From a virus, in the IMG/VR virus record IMGVR_UViG_3300023179_000017, positions 88,337 to 152,336 of that record: a stretch of 64,000 nt of DNA; one strand, given 5' to 3'. Numbering within the stretch: the stretch's first letter is position 1; each line of letters opens with the position of its first letter. The notes beneath the pieces are model-generated. The model searched no databases, had not been told where the DNA came from, and worked only from the letters and a program-made list of their open reading frames with translations. The position numbers and the translations under genes were made by a program. Of the stretch, positions 23,517-31,601 are shown one piece after another.

Positions 23517-24154
23517 TTACTGACGGAAATATAGGTAAGGGCGCCCTTCGAAAAAGCACTATTGTGGACGCACAATCTATTCCGAATGTAGCTATCTTTC
23601 TTAAGCGCACTACGATAGAATTTTTACAGATTCTATTCTCTCAACGAGCAGAGGGTAGCTATCATTACGATAAGGATGACACAAGAACTGAAATACAGAT
23701 ATCCGATCAGCATACAGCTGACTTGGAAGCGATACACGTTAGGCCAGCAATCGTGGGCGTAAGAGGCCCATTAAGTTGGCAAGGGCTGGGATTAGGCGGC
23801 AACGCTTTTGAACAGCAAAGTAGAACGACAGGAAATACAACATTTAATGATCTGCTTACAGGATCAGTGGCTTTTTCATGTTTGAGTAGAGAAGGAACTG
23901 AGGCAGAGCAGTTGGCGCACTTAGTGTTCAACAGCTTTAAGTTTTTTCGACCCGTCCTTCAAAAATACGGATTTTTTTCTATCAAAAGCCTCAACATCGG
24001 TAGCGAGTCATTAATAGTTCAAGAAGGGGATGACGATGATCTCTATCTTGTTCCTGTTTATGTAACGGCGCAAATTCAAGACAGATGGACGCTGACGGAT
24101 GATGCAGCTAGAAAACTAGAAAAAATCATCACAGAAGTATTAACAAGTCCATAA
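23513..24154 (+). CDS. Probable tail terminator/completion protein
   Basis: 213 residues, soluble alpha/beta, directly upstream of the sheath gene. Motifs such as DARSIPNVAIFLK-like DAQSIPNVAIFLK, AEQLAHLVFNSFKFF and YLVPVYVTAQIQDRWTLTDD are consistent with tail-terminator proteins, whose last strand and helix read similarly. Assignment is by order and general pattern. Confidence 0.55.
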   Translation: MITDGNIGKGALRKSTIVDAQSIPNVAIFLKRTTIEFLQILFSQRAEGSYHYDKDDTRTEIQISDQHTADLEAIHVRPAIVGVRGPLSWQGLGLGGNAFEQQSRTTGNTTFNDLLTGSVAFSCLSREGTEAEQLAHLVFNSFKFFRPVLQKYGFFSIKSLNIGSESLIVQEGDDDDLYLVPVYVTAQIQDRWTLTDDAARKLEKIITEVLTSP

Positions 24155-24163
24155 GGAGAAACT

Positions 24164-26578
24164 ATGGCGTATCGTCGACCCGCAGTAACAGTTATTCAAG
24201 AGTTTATCGGATTAGTCCCTGCTCTTGCACCATTCACTCTTCCTACTGTAGCAGTAGGCCCATGCTACCAATTGGTAGACAACGATTTAGTGGGCACTTA
24301 CTCAGGAGTGCAAAGAGATTATGAATTTGCAAGCATGATGCCTGGAGCACACCCAGATATCCAGCCGCTTGATCCAAAAGATCCAATGCCAGCAACTAAG
24401 AAGCCAGTTTCTATGGTTTTAAAAAACGTAGAGCTTGGAGTGGTCGCTGAGAGCACAACAGGAGCTGCAAGCGGAGTTAACTTTACAGACGCAACCCCTA
24501 ACAAATTTCAAAACGTACAAGCGGGCGATGTAGTCGTCGTTATGGAGTCTGAAGAAGTGGTGGTTGTAGAAGCGCAGACAGACGGAGCAAGCGTTTCAAC
24601 ACCCGGCTCACGCGATGTTTTGACTGCCGGAACAGCAGGCCAATTTGCAAACGTAAAAGCTGGTGACAGCGTTACGGTAGTCAGTGGAACTAACACTAAC
24701 ACCGGAACCTACTCAGTTTTGGTAAACGTAGGCGGTAACTCTATTAAATTAGACGGCGATATCAACACCGGCGGCGGCGCTGCTTCAGACGTTGCTTACC
24801 ATATTAATGGGAACAGAGGAACAGACACTGCTGGAAACTATGTAGTTAGAAGCGTGACTGATAAAAACACTTTGGTTCTTCAAAGCGCTTTTGAACAAGC
24901 AGAAGCTCCTTTGACCTACATGGTAAAAAGAAAAGTTTCTCAGCTTGCTTGGACAGAGTTCTCAGTTTCTGAAGACGGGGTTAGCATGGCTGCTGACTTG
25001 CAAACTGAAGGATATCCAATCTTAGCTGCTGATGTAAGACTGAGCTACCGCGCTTTGAGAAATGATAAAGCTTCTAGCATCAGGCAATATTCAAGACTTG
25101 CAGACCTCCAAGCAGATTTCGGTGTGACACAAATCACCCCTCAAAATCCGCTTGCTTATGGATTGTCCATCATGCTCCAAAACACCACAACACCTGTGTA
25201 TGGACTAGGACTTGATGAGAACGCAATCCCGGACGAAACTCTTTCTTACCAAAGAGCTGCCGACGTACTTGCTCAAAGCGATATGTACGCAATCGTCCCT
25301 CTCACACAAAATCCGGTAATTCACCAATCGATGAAAGCTCATGTTGAGGGAATGTCCTCTGAACAAAAAGAGCGAGTCGTTTTGGTAAACAGAACTTTAA
25401 AAAGAGAAGAAACAGTACAGCTTCGATCCACAATGGAAACAGGCCTTCCTGGATCTCGAGTAGTCGTGAACACTCAATTAGCTGGTTCTGTATCAGGACT
25501 TAGCTTAAACGTTCTAAACGACGCAACAGCCGATGTTTTCATGAACGTCCTTCCTGGCGACACGCTGGTAGTCGTCGGAGGCGCAACTGAAGGCAACTAC
25601 GTAGTAGAGAGCAAAACCAACTCTAACTCAATTACCTTAGATAGCAATATCGCAACTGGTTCCGCTAGCGGAGTTAGCTATTACATTGCTCGACAAGACG
25701 GACTTGGAGCAGATGGAGTGACCCTCTATGATAGAAGCGCAACCTTCATCAGCGACGGAATTGCCGCTGGCATGATGGTTAGAATCTTCTCTGGCGAATT
25801 AGCTGGGGACCATAAGATTGCTTCCGTAGTCAGCGAAACAACCCTTTCTTTAGCACAAGTACCTGGCGTCACAAGCCTTCAAACAGGTCTTGATTACTCG
25901 GTAGTAAGAGAGCTTACAAAATATGAACAGTCTGAGTTCTTAAAAGGCTACAGCGCCGCTCTTGCTTCACGAAGAGTGGTCAACGTATGGCCTGATGTGC
26001 TCGTAGCTCCAGTTGGTCAAGTATTGCAAGACTTGCCTGGTTTTTACGGCGCCTGTGCTTTGGGTGGAATGACTTCTGGTCTTCCAACACAGCAAGGGTT
26101 CACAAATTTATCCATCAGCGGTTTCTTAGGACTAAGACACAGCTCTGGATATTTCAATGATGATTTGTTGGATAACATTGCAGATGGCGGAACCTTGATT
26201 CTTGCACAAGATGTAGATCAAGCTCCTCTTTATGTAAGACACCAATTATCCACAGACCGATCTGCGATTAAGTTCCAAGAGTATAGCTTCACAAAGAACG
26301 TGGACTATGTCTCTAAGTTCTTAAGAAAAACCTATGCAGGGTTTATCGGTAAATGGAACATTGTTGATTCAACAAAAGACGAGCTTAGAAGCACAGCGAA
26401 AGCAGCTCTTTCGTTTTTAAAGGATGATACTCGGCTACCGAGAATTGGCGGGGTCATTAAGGGCGGAAGGTTAACTCAGTTAGTGGAAGATCCGGCTAAC
26501 ATCGACACGTTGTTGATGACGTTCGCCCTTGATATGCCGATTCCATTGAATAACTTAAAAATCACCGTCCAGGTCTAA
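24164..26578 (+). CDS. Contractile tail sheath protein with inserted beta repeats
   Basis: 804 residues, the longest tail gene here. The C-terminal 250 residues match sheath proteins: WPDVLVAPVGQVLQDLPGFY, a LPTQQGFTNLSISG stretch, and IGKWNIVDSTKDELRSTAKA before the end. The middle carries repeated beta modules with the frame F.NV.AGD.V.V...G.Y.V...NSI.LD..I.TG, about residues 160-215 and 455-510. A TAAGGAGAAAC ribosome site precedes it. This shows a myovirus-type virion. The inserts probably decorate the sheath surface. Confidence 0.85.
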   Translation: MAYRRPAVTVIQEFIGLVPALAPFTLPTVAVGPCYQLVDNDLVGTYSGVQRDYEFASMMPGAHPDIQPLDPKDPMPATKKPVSMVLKNVELGVVAESTTGAASGVNFTDATPNKFQNVQAGDVVVVMESEEVVVVEAQTDGASVSTPGSRDVLTAGTAGQFANVKAGDSVTVVSGTNTNTGTYSVLVNVGGNSIKLDGDINTGGGAASDVAYHINGNRGTDTAGNYVVRSVTDKNTLVLQSAFEQAEAPLTYMVKRKVSQLAWTEFSVSEDGVSMAADLQTEGYPILAADVRLSYRALRNDKASSIRQYSRLADLQADFGVTQITPQNPLAYGLSIMLQNTTTPVYGLGLDENAIPDETLSYQRAADVLAQSDMYAIVPLTQNPVIHQSMKAHVEGMSSEQKERVVLVNRTLKREETVQLRSTMETGLPGSRVVVNTQLAGSVSGLSLNVLNDATADVFMNVLPGDTLVVVGGATEGNYVVESKTNSNSITLDSNIATGSASGVSYYIARQDGLGADGVTLYDRSATFISDGIAAGMMVRIFSGELAGDHKIASVVSETTLSLAQVPGVTSLQTGLDYSVVRELTKYEQSEFLKGYSAALASRRVVNVWPDVLVAPVGQVLQDLPGFYGACALGGMTSGLPTQQGFTNLSISGFLGLRHSSGYFNDDLLDNIADGGTLILAQDVDQAPLYVRHQLSTDRSAIKFQEYSFTKNVDYVSKFLRKTYAGFIGKWNIVDSTKDELRSTAKAALSFLKDDTRLPRIGGVIKGGRLTQLVEDPANIDTLLMTFALDMPIPLNNLKITVQV

Positions 26579-26590
26579 TCGGAGGAATAA

Positions 26591-27292
26591 ATGGCAACAA
26601 CTTCTTTTTCAAACTGGGACTTTTACAATTATCATGTACAAAGTGACCTTATCGGTGGGCAGTTCGTTAGTGCAGAATCGACACTGGTAGCTGCAGGTCC
26701 CCCATCAGTATCTCAAACTTCTGGTGGTGGAACAAACGGCGGCGTATATCCGATTGGGCTTTTAGAGTCGGTCGGTCTTCAACAGTCTAAACAACTTCAA
26801 AGAATCTTTGAAATTGGTTCTTCCAGATCCTACTTCATTCCTGGAAGAGTGATCGGGTCCTTATCGATTGGACGAACTTTCTACTTTGGGCCGAGCCTTC
26901 TAAGAGTTCTTTACGCTTACTATCGAAGCAACGCCAACAACATCGTGTTTGGTCAAACACCGGCAGGTTCTACAACAGTAGTAGACGGACTTACAGTTCC
27001 AGATCCAAATGCTGTATTGTTAGATGTTGTCGATCAAGCCTCTTTACACTCTTTAAAGCGAAGCCCCGGTGAAGACTACTTCTTCATTGAGCTTGCCTCA
27101 GATTTATTTAACCAGCCAACTGGTATGGCGATTTATTTTAAAGACCAGAACGCAGTAAGTGTCGGAGCTCTTTACCTAGAGTTCTGCTACGTCCAAGGAC
27201 ACCAGATGTCGATTTCATCGGGATCGGTTCTTGTGATGGAAGGCGTTTCGATGCAGTACGACAGAATCGTTCCAATCAAAGTATTGGTTTAA
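26591..27292 (+). CDS. Tail tube protein
   Basis: 233 residues following the sheath by 12 bp, with a CGGAGGAA ribosome site. Beta-rich: IFEIGSSRSYFIPGRVIGSL, IGRTFYFGPSLLRVLYAYY and VLVMEGVSMQYDRIVPIKVLV, which is the expected pattern of a tube subunit ending in strands. Assignment is strong from order and pattern. Confidence 0.75.
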   Translation: MATTSFSNWDFYNYHVQSDLIGGQFVSAESTLVAAGPPSVSQTSGGGTNGGVYPIGLLESVGLQQSKQLQRIFEIGSSRSYFIPGRVIGSLSIGRTFYFGPSLLRVLYAYYRSNANNIVFGQTPAGSTTVVDGLTVPDPNAVLLDVVDQASLHSLKRSPGEDYFFIELASDLFNQPTGMAIYFKDQNAVSVGALYLEFCYVQGHQMSISSGSVLVMEGVSMQYDRIVPIKVLV

Positions 27293-27302
27293 TTTTGAGT
27301 AT

Positions 27303-27515
27303 ATGCGCGGCGCGTTCACTTTAGATATGTTCTTCCTAGGGTTTATCAAAAGAGCCTATCAAGAAAGTTCTGACGAAACTTTAAATCTATTTTTTAAGCC
27401 AGAAAAGAAATTGCCTACTCTTGTTGATGGTATAGAGTTTAGCCCAGAAGAAGATGCGGTAGACGCTTCTTCTGGACAACCTACTATGTTTAGTCATATG
27501 GGCGGAGTCTTATGA
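27303..27515 (+). CDS. GF-x-K-x-A tagged small protein
   Basis: 70 residues (about 62 if the ATG at 27327 is used). The tag MFFLGFIKRAYQE lies near the N-terminus (residues 9-18 of the longer form). The remainder is acidic. Ribosome site weak. Short overlap with the next gene. No other domain. Confidence 0.5.
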   Translation: MRGAFTLDMFFLGFIKRAYQESSDETLNLFFKPEKKLPTLVDGIEFSPEEDAVDASSGQPTMFSHMGGVL

Positions 27516-27733
27516 ACAATAATTTTTGGGCGGATTTGAAAAGCGAGCTTGGTTCTGGTCTAAAAAGAAGTCAGAGCCAGCTGAAACTAAACCCGCTTCC
27601 GGCGGTGTTGAATATTTGGGCTCGACAACTGCGGAGAAAAGACAATGTGCTGACCAAACAACATGATAAGAATTTAAAAAAAATGGAAGCACAAATAAAA
27701 AAAGATTACCCCGGAATATATCTTTATAACTGA
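27512..27733 (+). CDS. Small basic protein
   Basis: 73 residues starting MNNNFWADLKSELGSGL, a distant echo of the tag pattern (F-W-x-x-L-K). The rest is basic and helical. It overlaps the upstream tagged gene by 4 bp. Function unknown. Confidence 0.5.
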   Translation: MNNNFWADLKSELGSGLKRSQSQLKLNPLPAVLNIWARQLRRKDNVLTKQHDKNLKKMEAQIKKDYPGIYLYN

Positions 27734-27746
27734 CGAGGAGACAGCC

Positions 27747-28172
27747 ATGTTCAAAATCGCAAAAGACGCCACCAAAGAAGAGATTAGAGAAACACTACAA
27801 AAACACGAAGATCGTGAGACCCCAGAGCAAGAAGCTCAGGAGTCAAAAAAAGAACAAAAGATTGAAATGAAGGCAGGCATTCACGAGAAGCACGCTTTCT
27901 TTTTAAACGGATTTGAAAAGCGCGCCAAAGAAATGACGGAAAAAGAAAGATCGAAGCTGATTTGGAATGTGTCTGCTGACGTTGGGTCACTTGCTGGAGC
28001 GGGCGTTGGTGCTTACAAAGCCTATGGAGCATTGCCAGAATCTGTTAAAGCCCCCATCAGAGAGGGCGCCGCAGGTTACATAAGAGGGGTTTTATTGGGG
28101 TCGTTAGCAGGCGCATTAACCGCCGGTTTGCTGACCCGTAATAAAAAAAGAAAGGTAAAAAATGAATACTGA
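27747..28172 (+). CDS. GF-x-K-x-A tagged protein with propeptide-like N-terminus
   Basis: 141 residues. A charged, Glu/Lys-rich N-terminal 50 residues precede the tag AFFLNGFEKRAKE (residues 50-62). A Gly/Ala-rich hydrophobic C-terminal part follows (VGSLAGAGVGAYKAYG, YIRGVLLGSLAGALTAGLL). Strong ribosome site GACGAGGAGAC. If cleavage occurs at the tag, the first 60 residues would be removed. Confidence 0.55.
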   Translation: MFKIAKDATKEEIRETLQKHEDRETPEQEAQESKKEQKIEMKAGIHEKHAFFLNGFEKRAKEMTEKERSKLIWNVSADVGSLAGAGVGAYKAYGALPESVKAPIREGAAGYIRGVLLGSLAGALTAGLLTRNKKRKVKNEY

Positions 28173-28626
28173 TAAATTTTTAAAGGGGTTTGAAAAGCGA
28201 GCAAGGCTACTTGAAAATGCAAATGCGAACGCTGTTGCTGATGGAGCTATTGGGCTTCATCCTTTTGGCACTACCGTTTCTTCGTTGCTCTCAGACAGGC
28301 CGGAGGGGCACAGCCGTGGATCAGAGTGGTTAGGTAGGACGGCAGGCTCGCTGGCTGGTGGGTTGGCTGGTGGGTTGGCTGGATACCGTCTCAATTCTAA
28401 TTCTGGGCTAAACTCTATACCATTAACAGCGGCATCGCTACAGGCAGCTATTATGTTAGGATCTTTTCTGGGAGAGGCTGGCGCTAGCAGGTTGCTAAAT
28501 AAAAAATACTACGAGAACGGAAGATTAAAACCTGAGTACAAAAAAGGAAAACAAAAATTACCACCTCCAGTTCCTTTAAAACAACCAAAGCAGGAATATG
28601 CTAAAAAAACTCAAGAAGGAAAATAG
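28162..28626 (+). CDS. GF-x-K-x-A tagged Gly-rich protein
   Basis: 154 residues starting MNTDKFLKGFEKRARLLENA with the tag at 6-14. A hydrophobic Gly/Ala-rich middle contains the short repeat GGLAGGLAG, encoded by near-identical 12-bp units. The C-terminus is basic and Pro-rich. It overlaps the previous gene by 11 bp. Function unknown. Confidence 0.55.
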   Translation: MNTDKFLKGFEKRARLLENANANAVADGAIGLHPFGTTVSSLLSDRPEGHSRGSEWLGRTAGSLAGGLAGGLAGYRLNSNSGLNSIPLTAASLQAAIMLGSFLGEAGASRLLNKKYYENGRLKPEYKKGKQKLPPPVPLKQPKQEYAKKTQEGK

Positions 28627-28628
28627 TT

Positions 28629-29195
28629 ATGGAATATTTCATCAAAGGATTTGAAAATCGGGCAATGCAAAAAGAAGCGTCCCTCGCCAACATAGGCGGC
28701 AAGCTTATTGGAAGAACTGTCGGTGCGGCAAAAAAAACTACATCCGCTGCTAAAAGCCTAGTGGGAAAAACTACCGCGGCGGTCAAAAATACCATAAACA
28801 CAACTAAAAAATCCCTTGATGAAGGTCGGCGTCTTTCGCGCATCAACTATAAAAGAGGTCTGCAAGGGCGCGGCGATATCAACATGGCCAAACGACCTAA
28901 AGTTCCTGCTGGTGGGGTTATGGGACCAACTTTAAAAGGAGTCGCCGGAAACAAGTCTACTATGTCAGCTACTAAAGCAGACGTTCCTTCTCTAAAACCA
29001 AGTTCTGATGGGATTATGGGACCAACTTTAAAAGGAGTCGCCGGAAACAAGTCTACTATGTCAGCTACTAAAGCAGACGTTCCTTCTCTAAAACCAAGTT
29101 CTGATGGGATTAATCCATGGTGGGCAGCAGCTGGCGTAGGAGCGGGCATGGCGGGGAGCTCTCTCTTACATAGACAAAAAGAAGAATCTAGATAA
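28629..29195 (+). CDS. GF-x-K-x-A tagged protein with a duplicated 32-residue unit
   Basis: 188 residues starting MEYFIKGFENRAMQKEAS; tag at 4-12, followed by a K-E-A. A basic Lys/Thr-rich part follows, then two identical 32-residue units starting MGPTLKGVAGNKSTMSATKA, then a WWAAAGVGAGMAGSSLL end. The DNA of the two units is identical (96 bp), so the duplication is recent or still being homogenised. Confidence 0.6.
   Translation: MEYFIKGFENRAMQKEASLANIGGKLIGRTVGAAKKTTSAAKSLVGKTTAAVKNTINTTKKSLDEGRRLSRINYKRGLQGRGDINMAKRPKVPAGGVMGPTLKGVAGNKSTMSATKADVPSLKPSSDGIMGPTLKGVAGNKSTMSATKADVPSLKPSSDGINPWWAAAGVGAGMAGSSLLHRQKEESR
28918..29112 (+). repeat. Perfect 96-bp tandem duplication
   Basis: Positions 28918..29013 and 29014..29109 are identical, and identity continues for 3 more bases. 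The unit is in frame (32 codons) inside the tagged gene 28629..29195. Copy number could vary between isolates. Confidence 0.95.
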
Positions 29196-29260
29196 TGAAA
29201 AAGTTTTTTATTGGATTTGAAAAGCGCGCTTCTAACTTTATAAAAAGTTTTGTGAGGTAA
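29195..29260 (+). CDS. 21-residue ORF made almost entirely of the tag
   Basis: An ATG in a TAATG junction with the upstream stop gives 21 residues starting MKKFFIGFEKRASNFIKSF. Residues 4-12 are the same tag as in the longer neighbours (FFIGFEKRA) but no body follows. Three bases after its stop the next tagged gene starts at a GTG. It may be a free tag peptide or the remnant of a deleted tagged gene. Confidence 0.5.
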   Translation: MKKFFIGFEKRASNFIKSFVR

Positions 29261-29263
29261 CTT

Positions 29264-30658
29264 GTGGGTTTCTGGGAAGGTTTTGAAAAAAAAGCTCGCT
29301 GCTGGAAAGGCTACAAACCCGTACCTGGAAAAAAACCGCTTAGCAAAGGCTCGTGTGAAAAGATAGCTGACGACAAAACACTATATCGACCAAAGCCTTC
29401 TACCCGACCTGGGAAGAAATACATGGTCTACGTAAAAGGCCAGTCTGGAAACCCAAGGCTCATTCATTTTGGAGCGACAGGTTACAAACACAATTATTCA
29501 GAAGAAGCTAAGAAAAACTTTAGAGCTCGCCACAATTGCGAGGGAGCAAGTAAAGACACCCCTAAGTGGTGGGCCTGTAATTATCTGTGGGGCACCAAAC
29601 AACCTGTTGGTACAAAGACAAATAAAAGCATTACAAAATCCGCAGGGGCTAAAACCAAAGCTTTAGTCAAATACATAGGGTCCACAGCGAAGGAAGAAGC
29701 ATTGCACGAGCCAGAAAATGTATATCGCTGGCTTAGACGAGAAGTACACAGAAAATCGCTTAGAGACGCGGCCATAGGGGGAATTGGCGGAGCTGTTGCA
29801 GGAGCTGCACTCCCACAATCCGGCCCAGACAAGATTACACCAGAGCAAAAAGAAAAGAATAAAGAGTTTATGAACTGGTGGTCGTCACTCTCAAACTATG
29901 AACGTTCTAAAGAAGAAAACCGGCGCATCTTTAACTCTGGCTACGTACAAACTAAAGGCCAAAAAAGGCTTGGTGCGGCTATTGCTGGCGGATTAGGTTT
30001 GGGGACGGGTACTTTATTAGCAAGTGGCGTTGCTAGAAATGCGCGCGCAACTAGGGCGCAATTAAAATATGAAAACAGTTTGAAGGGGGCGTTTTGGCAC
30101 ACACCTAGCGGAATGGTGACGAGTCTCGACCCAAATGAAACTGCCAAGAACATTATAACTAAGTTTAAGGACGTAATTCATAAGCGCCCGCCAATTACTG
30201 TAAGGCACGGATTTTCTAATGACGTCGAACAAGTACCAGCAGCCGATGCTTACAACGAGCTTATGCAGCGTTACAAAAGACGGAGACCGGCGTTTATGAC
30301 CAGTGGTCCTTTTGCATCCCCCGAATCCCGAGCCGCCGACATACTACAAAATGAGATTGCAGGAAAAGTTTTTGAACAAGCGCGTACGGCAACAAAAGGT
30401 AATATCCCTGGAATTGTTAGCCGCCTTAAAGCTGAAGGAATAAAAGACTACAAGCAATTTGCTAGGAAGTACCACCCCGACGTACAGAGCGCAGATACGC
30501 CAAAAGAAATATCGGATAACTTTAGCGAGATATACAAAGCCTTTAGAGGAAATACCAACGACTCGGATGAAATTATTGAAAAGATTATTCGAGAGAATCA
30601 GGAAAAGATTAGAGCCGCAAATGCTGCCGTGAAGAAGTTTAAGCCTAGAGGAGAGTGA
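29264..30658 (+). CDS. Tagged multidomain protein: DUF5872-like N-terminus and C-terminal J-domain
   Basis: 464 residues with a GTG start. The tag FWEGFEKKA is at 3-11. Then CWKGYKPVPGKKPLSKGSCEK and a MVYVKGQSGNPRLIHFGATG segment ending in WWACNYLWG, resembling a small domain common in giant-virus and phage proteins (DUF5872-like). A Gly-rich hydrophobic part follows (about 165-185 and 235-255). Near residue 395-430, FARKYHPDVQ and FSEIYKAFRG form J-domain helix II, the HPD loop and helix III. A J-domain on a protein tagged for the virion suggests an injected Hsp70 partner. Inference. Confidence 0.6.
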   Translation: MGFWEGFEKKARCWKGYKPVPGKKPLSKGSCEKIADDKTLYRPKPSTRPGKKYMVYVKGQSGNPRLIHFGATGYKHNYSEEAKKNFRARHNCEGASKDTPKWWACNYLWGTKQPVGTKTNKSITKSAGAKTKALVKYIGSTAKEEALHEPENVYRWLRREVHRKSLRDAAIGGIGGAVAGAALPQSGPDKITPEQKEKNKEFMNWWSSLSNYERSKEENRRIFNSGYVQTKGQKRLGAAIAGGLGLGTGTLLASGVARNARATRAQLKYENSLKGAFWHTPSGMVTSLDPNETAKNIITKFKDVIHKRPPITVRHGFSNDVEQVPAADAYNELMQRYKRRRPAFMTSGPFASPESRAADILQNEIAGKVFEQARTATKGNIPGIVSRLKAEGIKDYKQFARKYHPDVQSADTPKEISDNFSEIYKAFRGNTNDSDEIIEKIIRENQEKIRAANAAVKKFKPRGE

Positions 30659-30692
30659 TTAGGCTTCTCAATACAACAATACCTACTTTAAT

Positions 30693-31199
30693 ATGAGCAA
30701 ATTCTGGAAGGGCTTTCGAAAGCATGTCTCCACTGTAGCTATCATTTGTGGGGACGAAATGCTGATTGGACGTAGAAAAGATAACGGCAAGTGGACCAAT
30801 CCGGGCGGGCATTTGAATAAAGACGAAGACCCCGCGGCTGGCGCTATTAGAGAGGTCAAAGAAGAGTCCGGTGTCGACTGTGAAAAATTAGAACACCTCG
30901 TCACAAAAAAAGTCATAAGCCCAATAGGGAAGCGCCTAGTCATTCATGCCTTTAAATGCAAACTTTCCAAAAAACCTAAAACAACTACTGAGCTAGATCC
31001 AGATAATGAGATATCATCATGGAAGTGGATATCTATTAAAGATGGCCTTCCAGACGAAATCTTAAAGAATCTCCACAGCCCTAAGAATGTTTTACTAGAG
31101 GCTTTGGGGCTTCAGAAAAAGGCCGCCACAATAACGCAGAGCGGTAGTGGCGAGTTCTGGTCTGGGTTTAATAAGCACGCATCCACCAACCCCCTTTAA
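30693..31199 (+). CDS. Nudix hydrolase with tags at both ends
   Basis: 168 residues. The Nudix box is complete: G-HLNKD-E-DPAAGAI-RE-V-K-EE-SG-V (about residues 37-60), so hydrolysis of a nucleoside diphosphate derivative is expected. The N-terminus is MSKFWKGFRKHVST and the C-terminus contains EFWSGFNKHAST: two versions of the module's tag bracket the enzyme. The upstream ribosome site is weak. It may be packaged and delivered with the genome (inference). Confidence 0.85.
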   Translation: MSKFWKGFRKHVSTVAIICGDEMLIGRRKDNGKWTNPGGHLNKDEDPAAGAIREVKEESGVDCEKLEHLVTKKVISPIGKRLVIHAFKCKLSKKPKTTTELDPDNEISSWKWISIKDGLPDEILKNLHSPKNVLLEALGLQKKAATITQSGSGEFWSGFNKHASTNPL

Positions 31200-31212
31200 G
31201 GAGGACGGACCC

Positions 31213-31434
31213 TTGAGAGTCAAAGCCGAAGACCTAAAGATGCTCATGGACTATCTAGAAAAAGAAATTGTTGATACAGTAGATATAGATATCGGAAGCG
31301 ACAAATTCTCTATTGGCTTCAAATTTGTAGATGAAGAAAACAGAGAGTGCAACATCATTATCTATCAAGATATCAGAGACATGAAGCCAGACCTGATAAA
31401 AAAGATGGCTTTAAATACCAGGATCAAAAAGTGA
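31213..31434 (+). CDS. Small hypothetical protein, TTG start
   Basis: 73 residues. The start is chosen at TTG 31213 because AAGGAGG ends 8 bp before it; an upstream in-frame ATG lies inside the Nudix gene. Sequence RVKAEDLKMLMDYLEKEIVD then beta strands (FSIGFKFVDEENRECNIIIY). Overlaps the next gene by GTGA. Confidence 0.5.
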   Translation: MRVKAEDLKMLMDYLEKEIVDTVDIDIGSDKFSIGFKFVDEENRECNIIIYQDIRDMKPDLIKKMALNTRIKK

Positions 31435-31601
31435 AAAAACTTCAGTTTGAAGTAGACGAACAAACCTACCAAGATGTTGAGGCAGCAGCTAAGTCTCTTA
31501 AAGTGTCTGTGGAAGATTTTGTAAAGTCTATGTTCATTCAGGGCTTGCTCGCTCTTAATACTGCTGTGGAGGTTATGCGCAAAAAACAACAAGGGGGATA
31601 A
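31431..31601 (+). CDS. 56-residue ribbon-helix-helix-like protein
   Basis: The GTG at 31431 overlaps the previous stop as GTGA. The sequence KLQFEVDEQTYQDVEAAAKSLKVSVEDFVKSMFIQG has the beta-helix-helix pattern of Arc/CopG proteins. It may be a small DNA-binding regulator encoded at the end of the late operon. A longer frame start upstream is not preferred. Confidence 0.5.
   Translation: MKKLQFEVDEQTYQDVEAAAKSLKVSVEDFVKSMFIQGLLALNTAVEVMRKKQQGG

Noticed and set aside
28918-29112. CRISPR-like repeat
   Set aside because: The repeats are adjacent without spacers, 96 bp long and in frame within a gene.
28847-29149. 100-codon minus-strand frame with repeats
   Set aside because: Its repeats simply mirror the 96-bp duplication of the plus-strand gene; no start signal.
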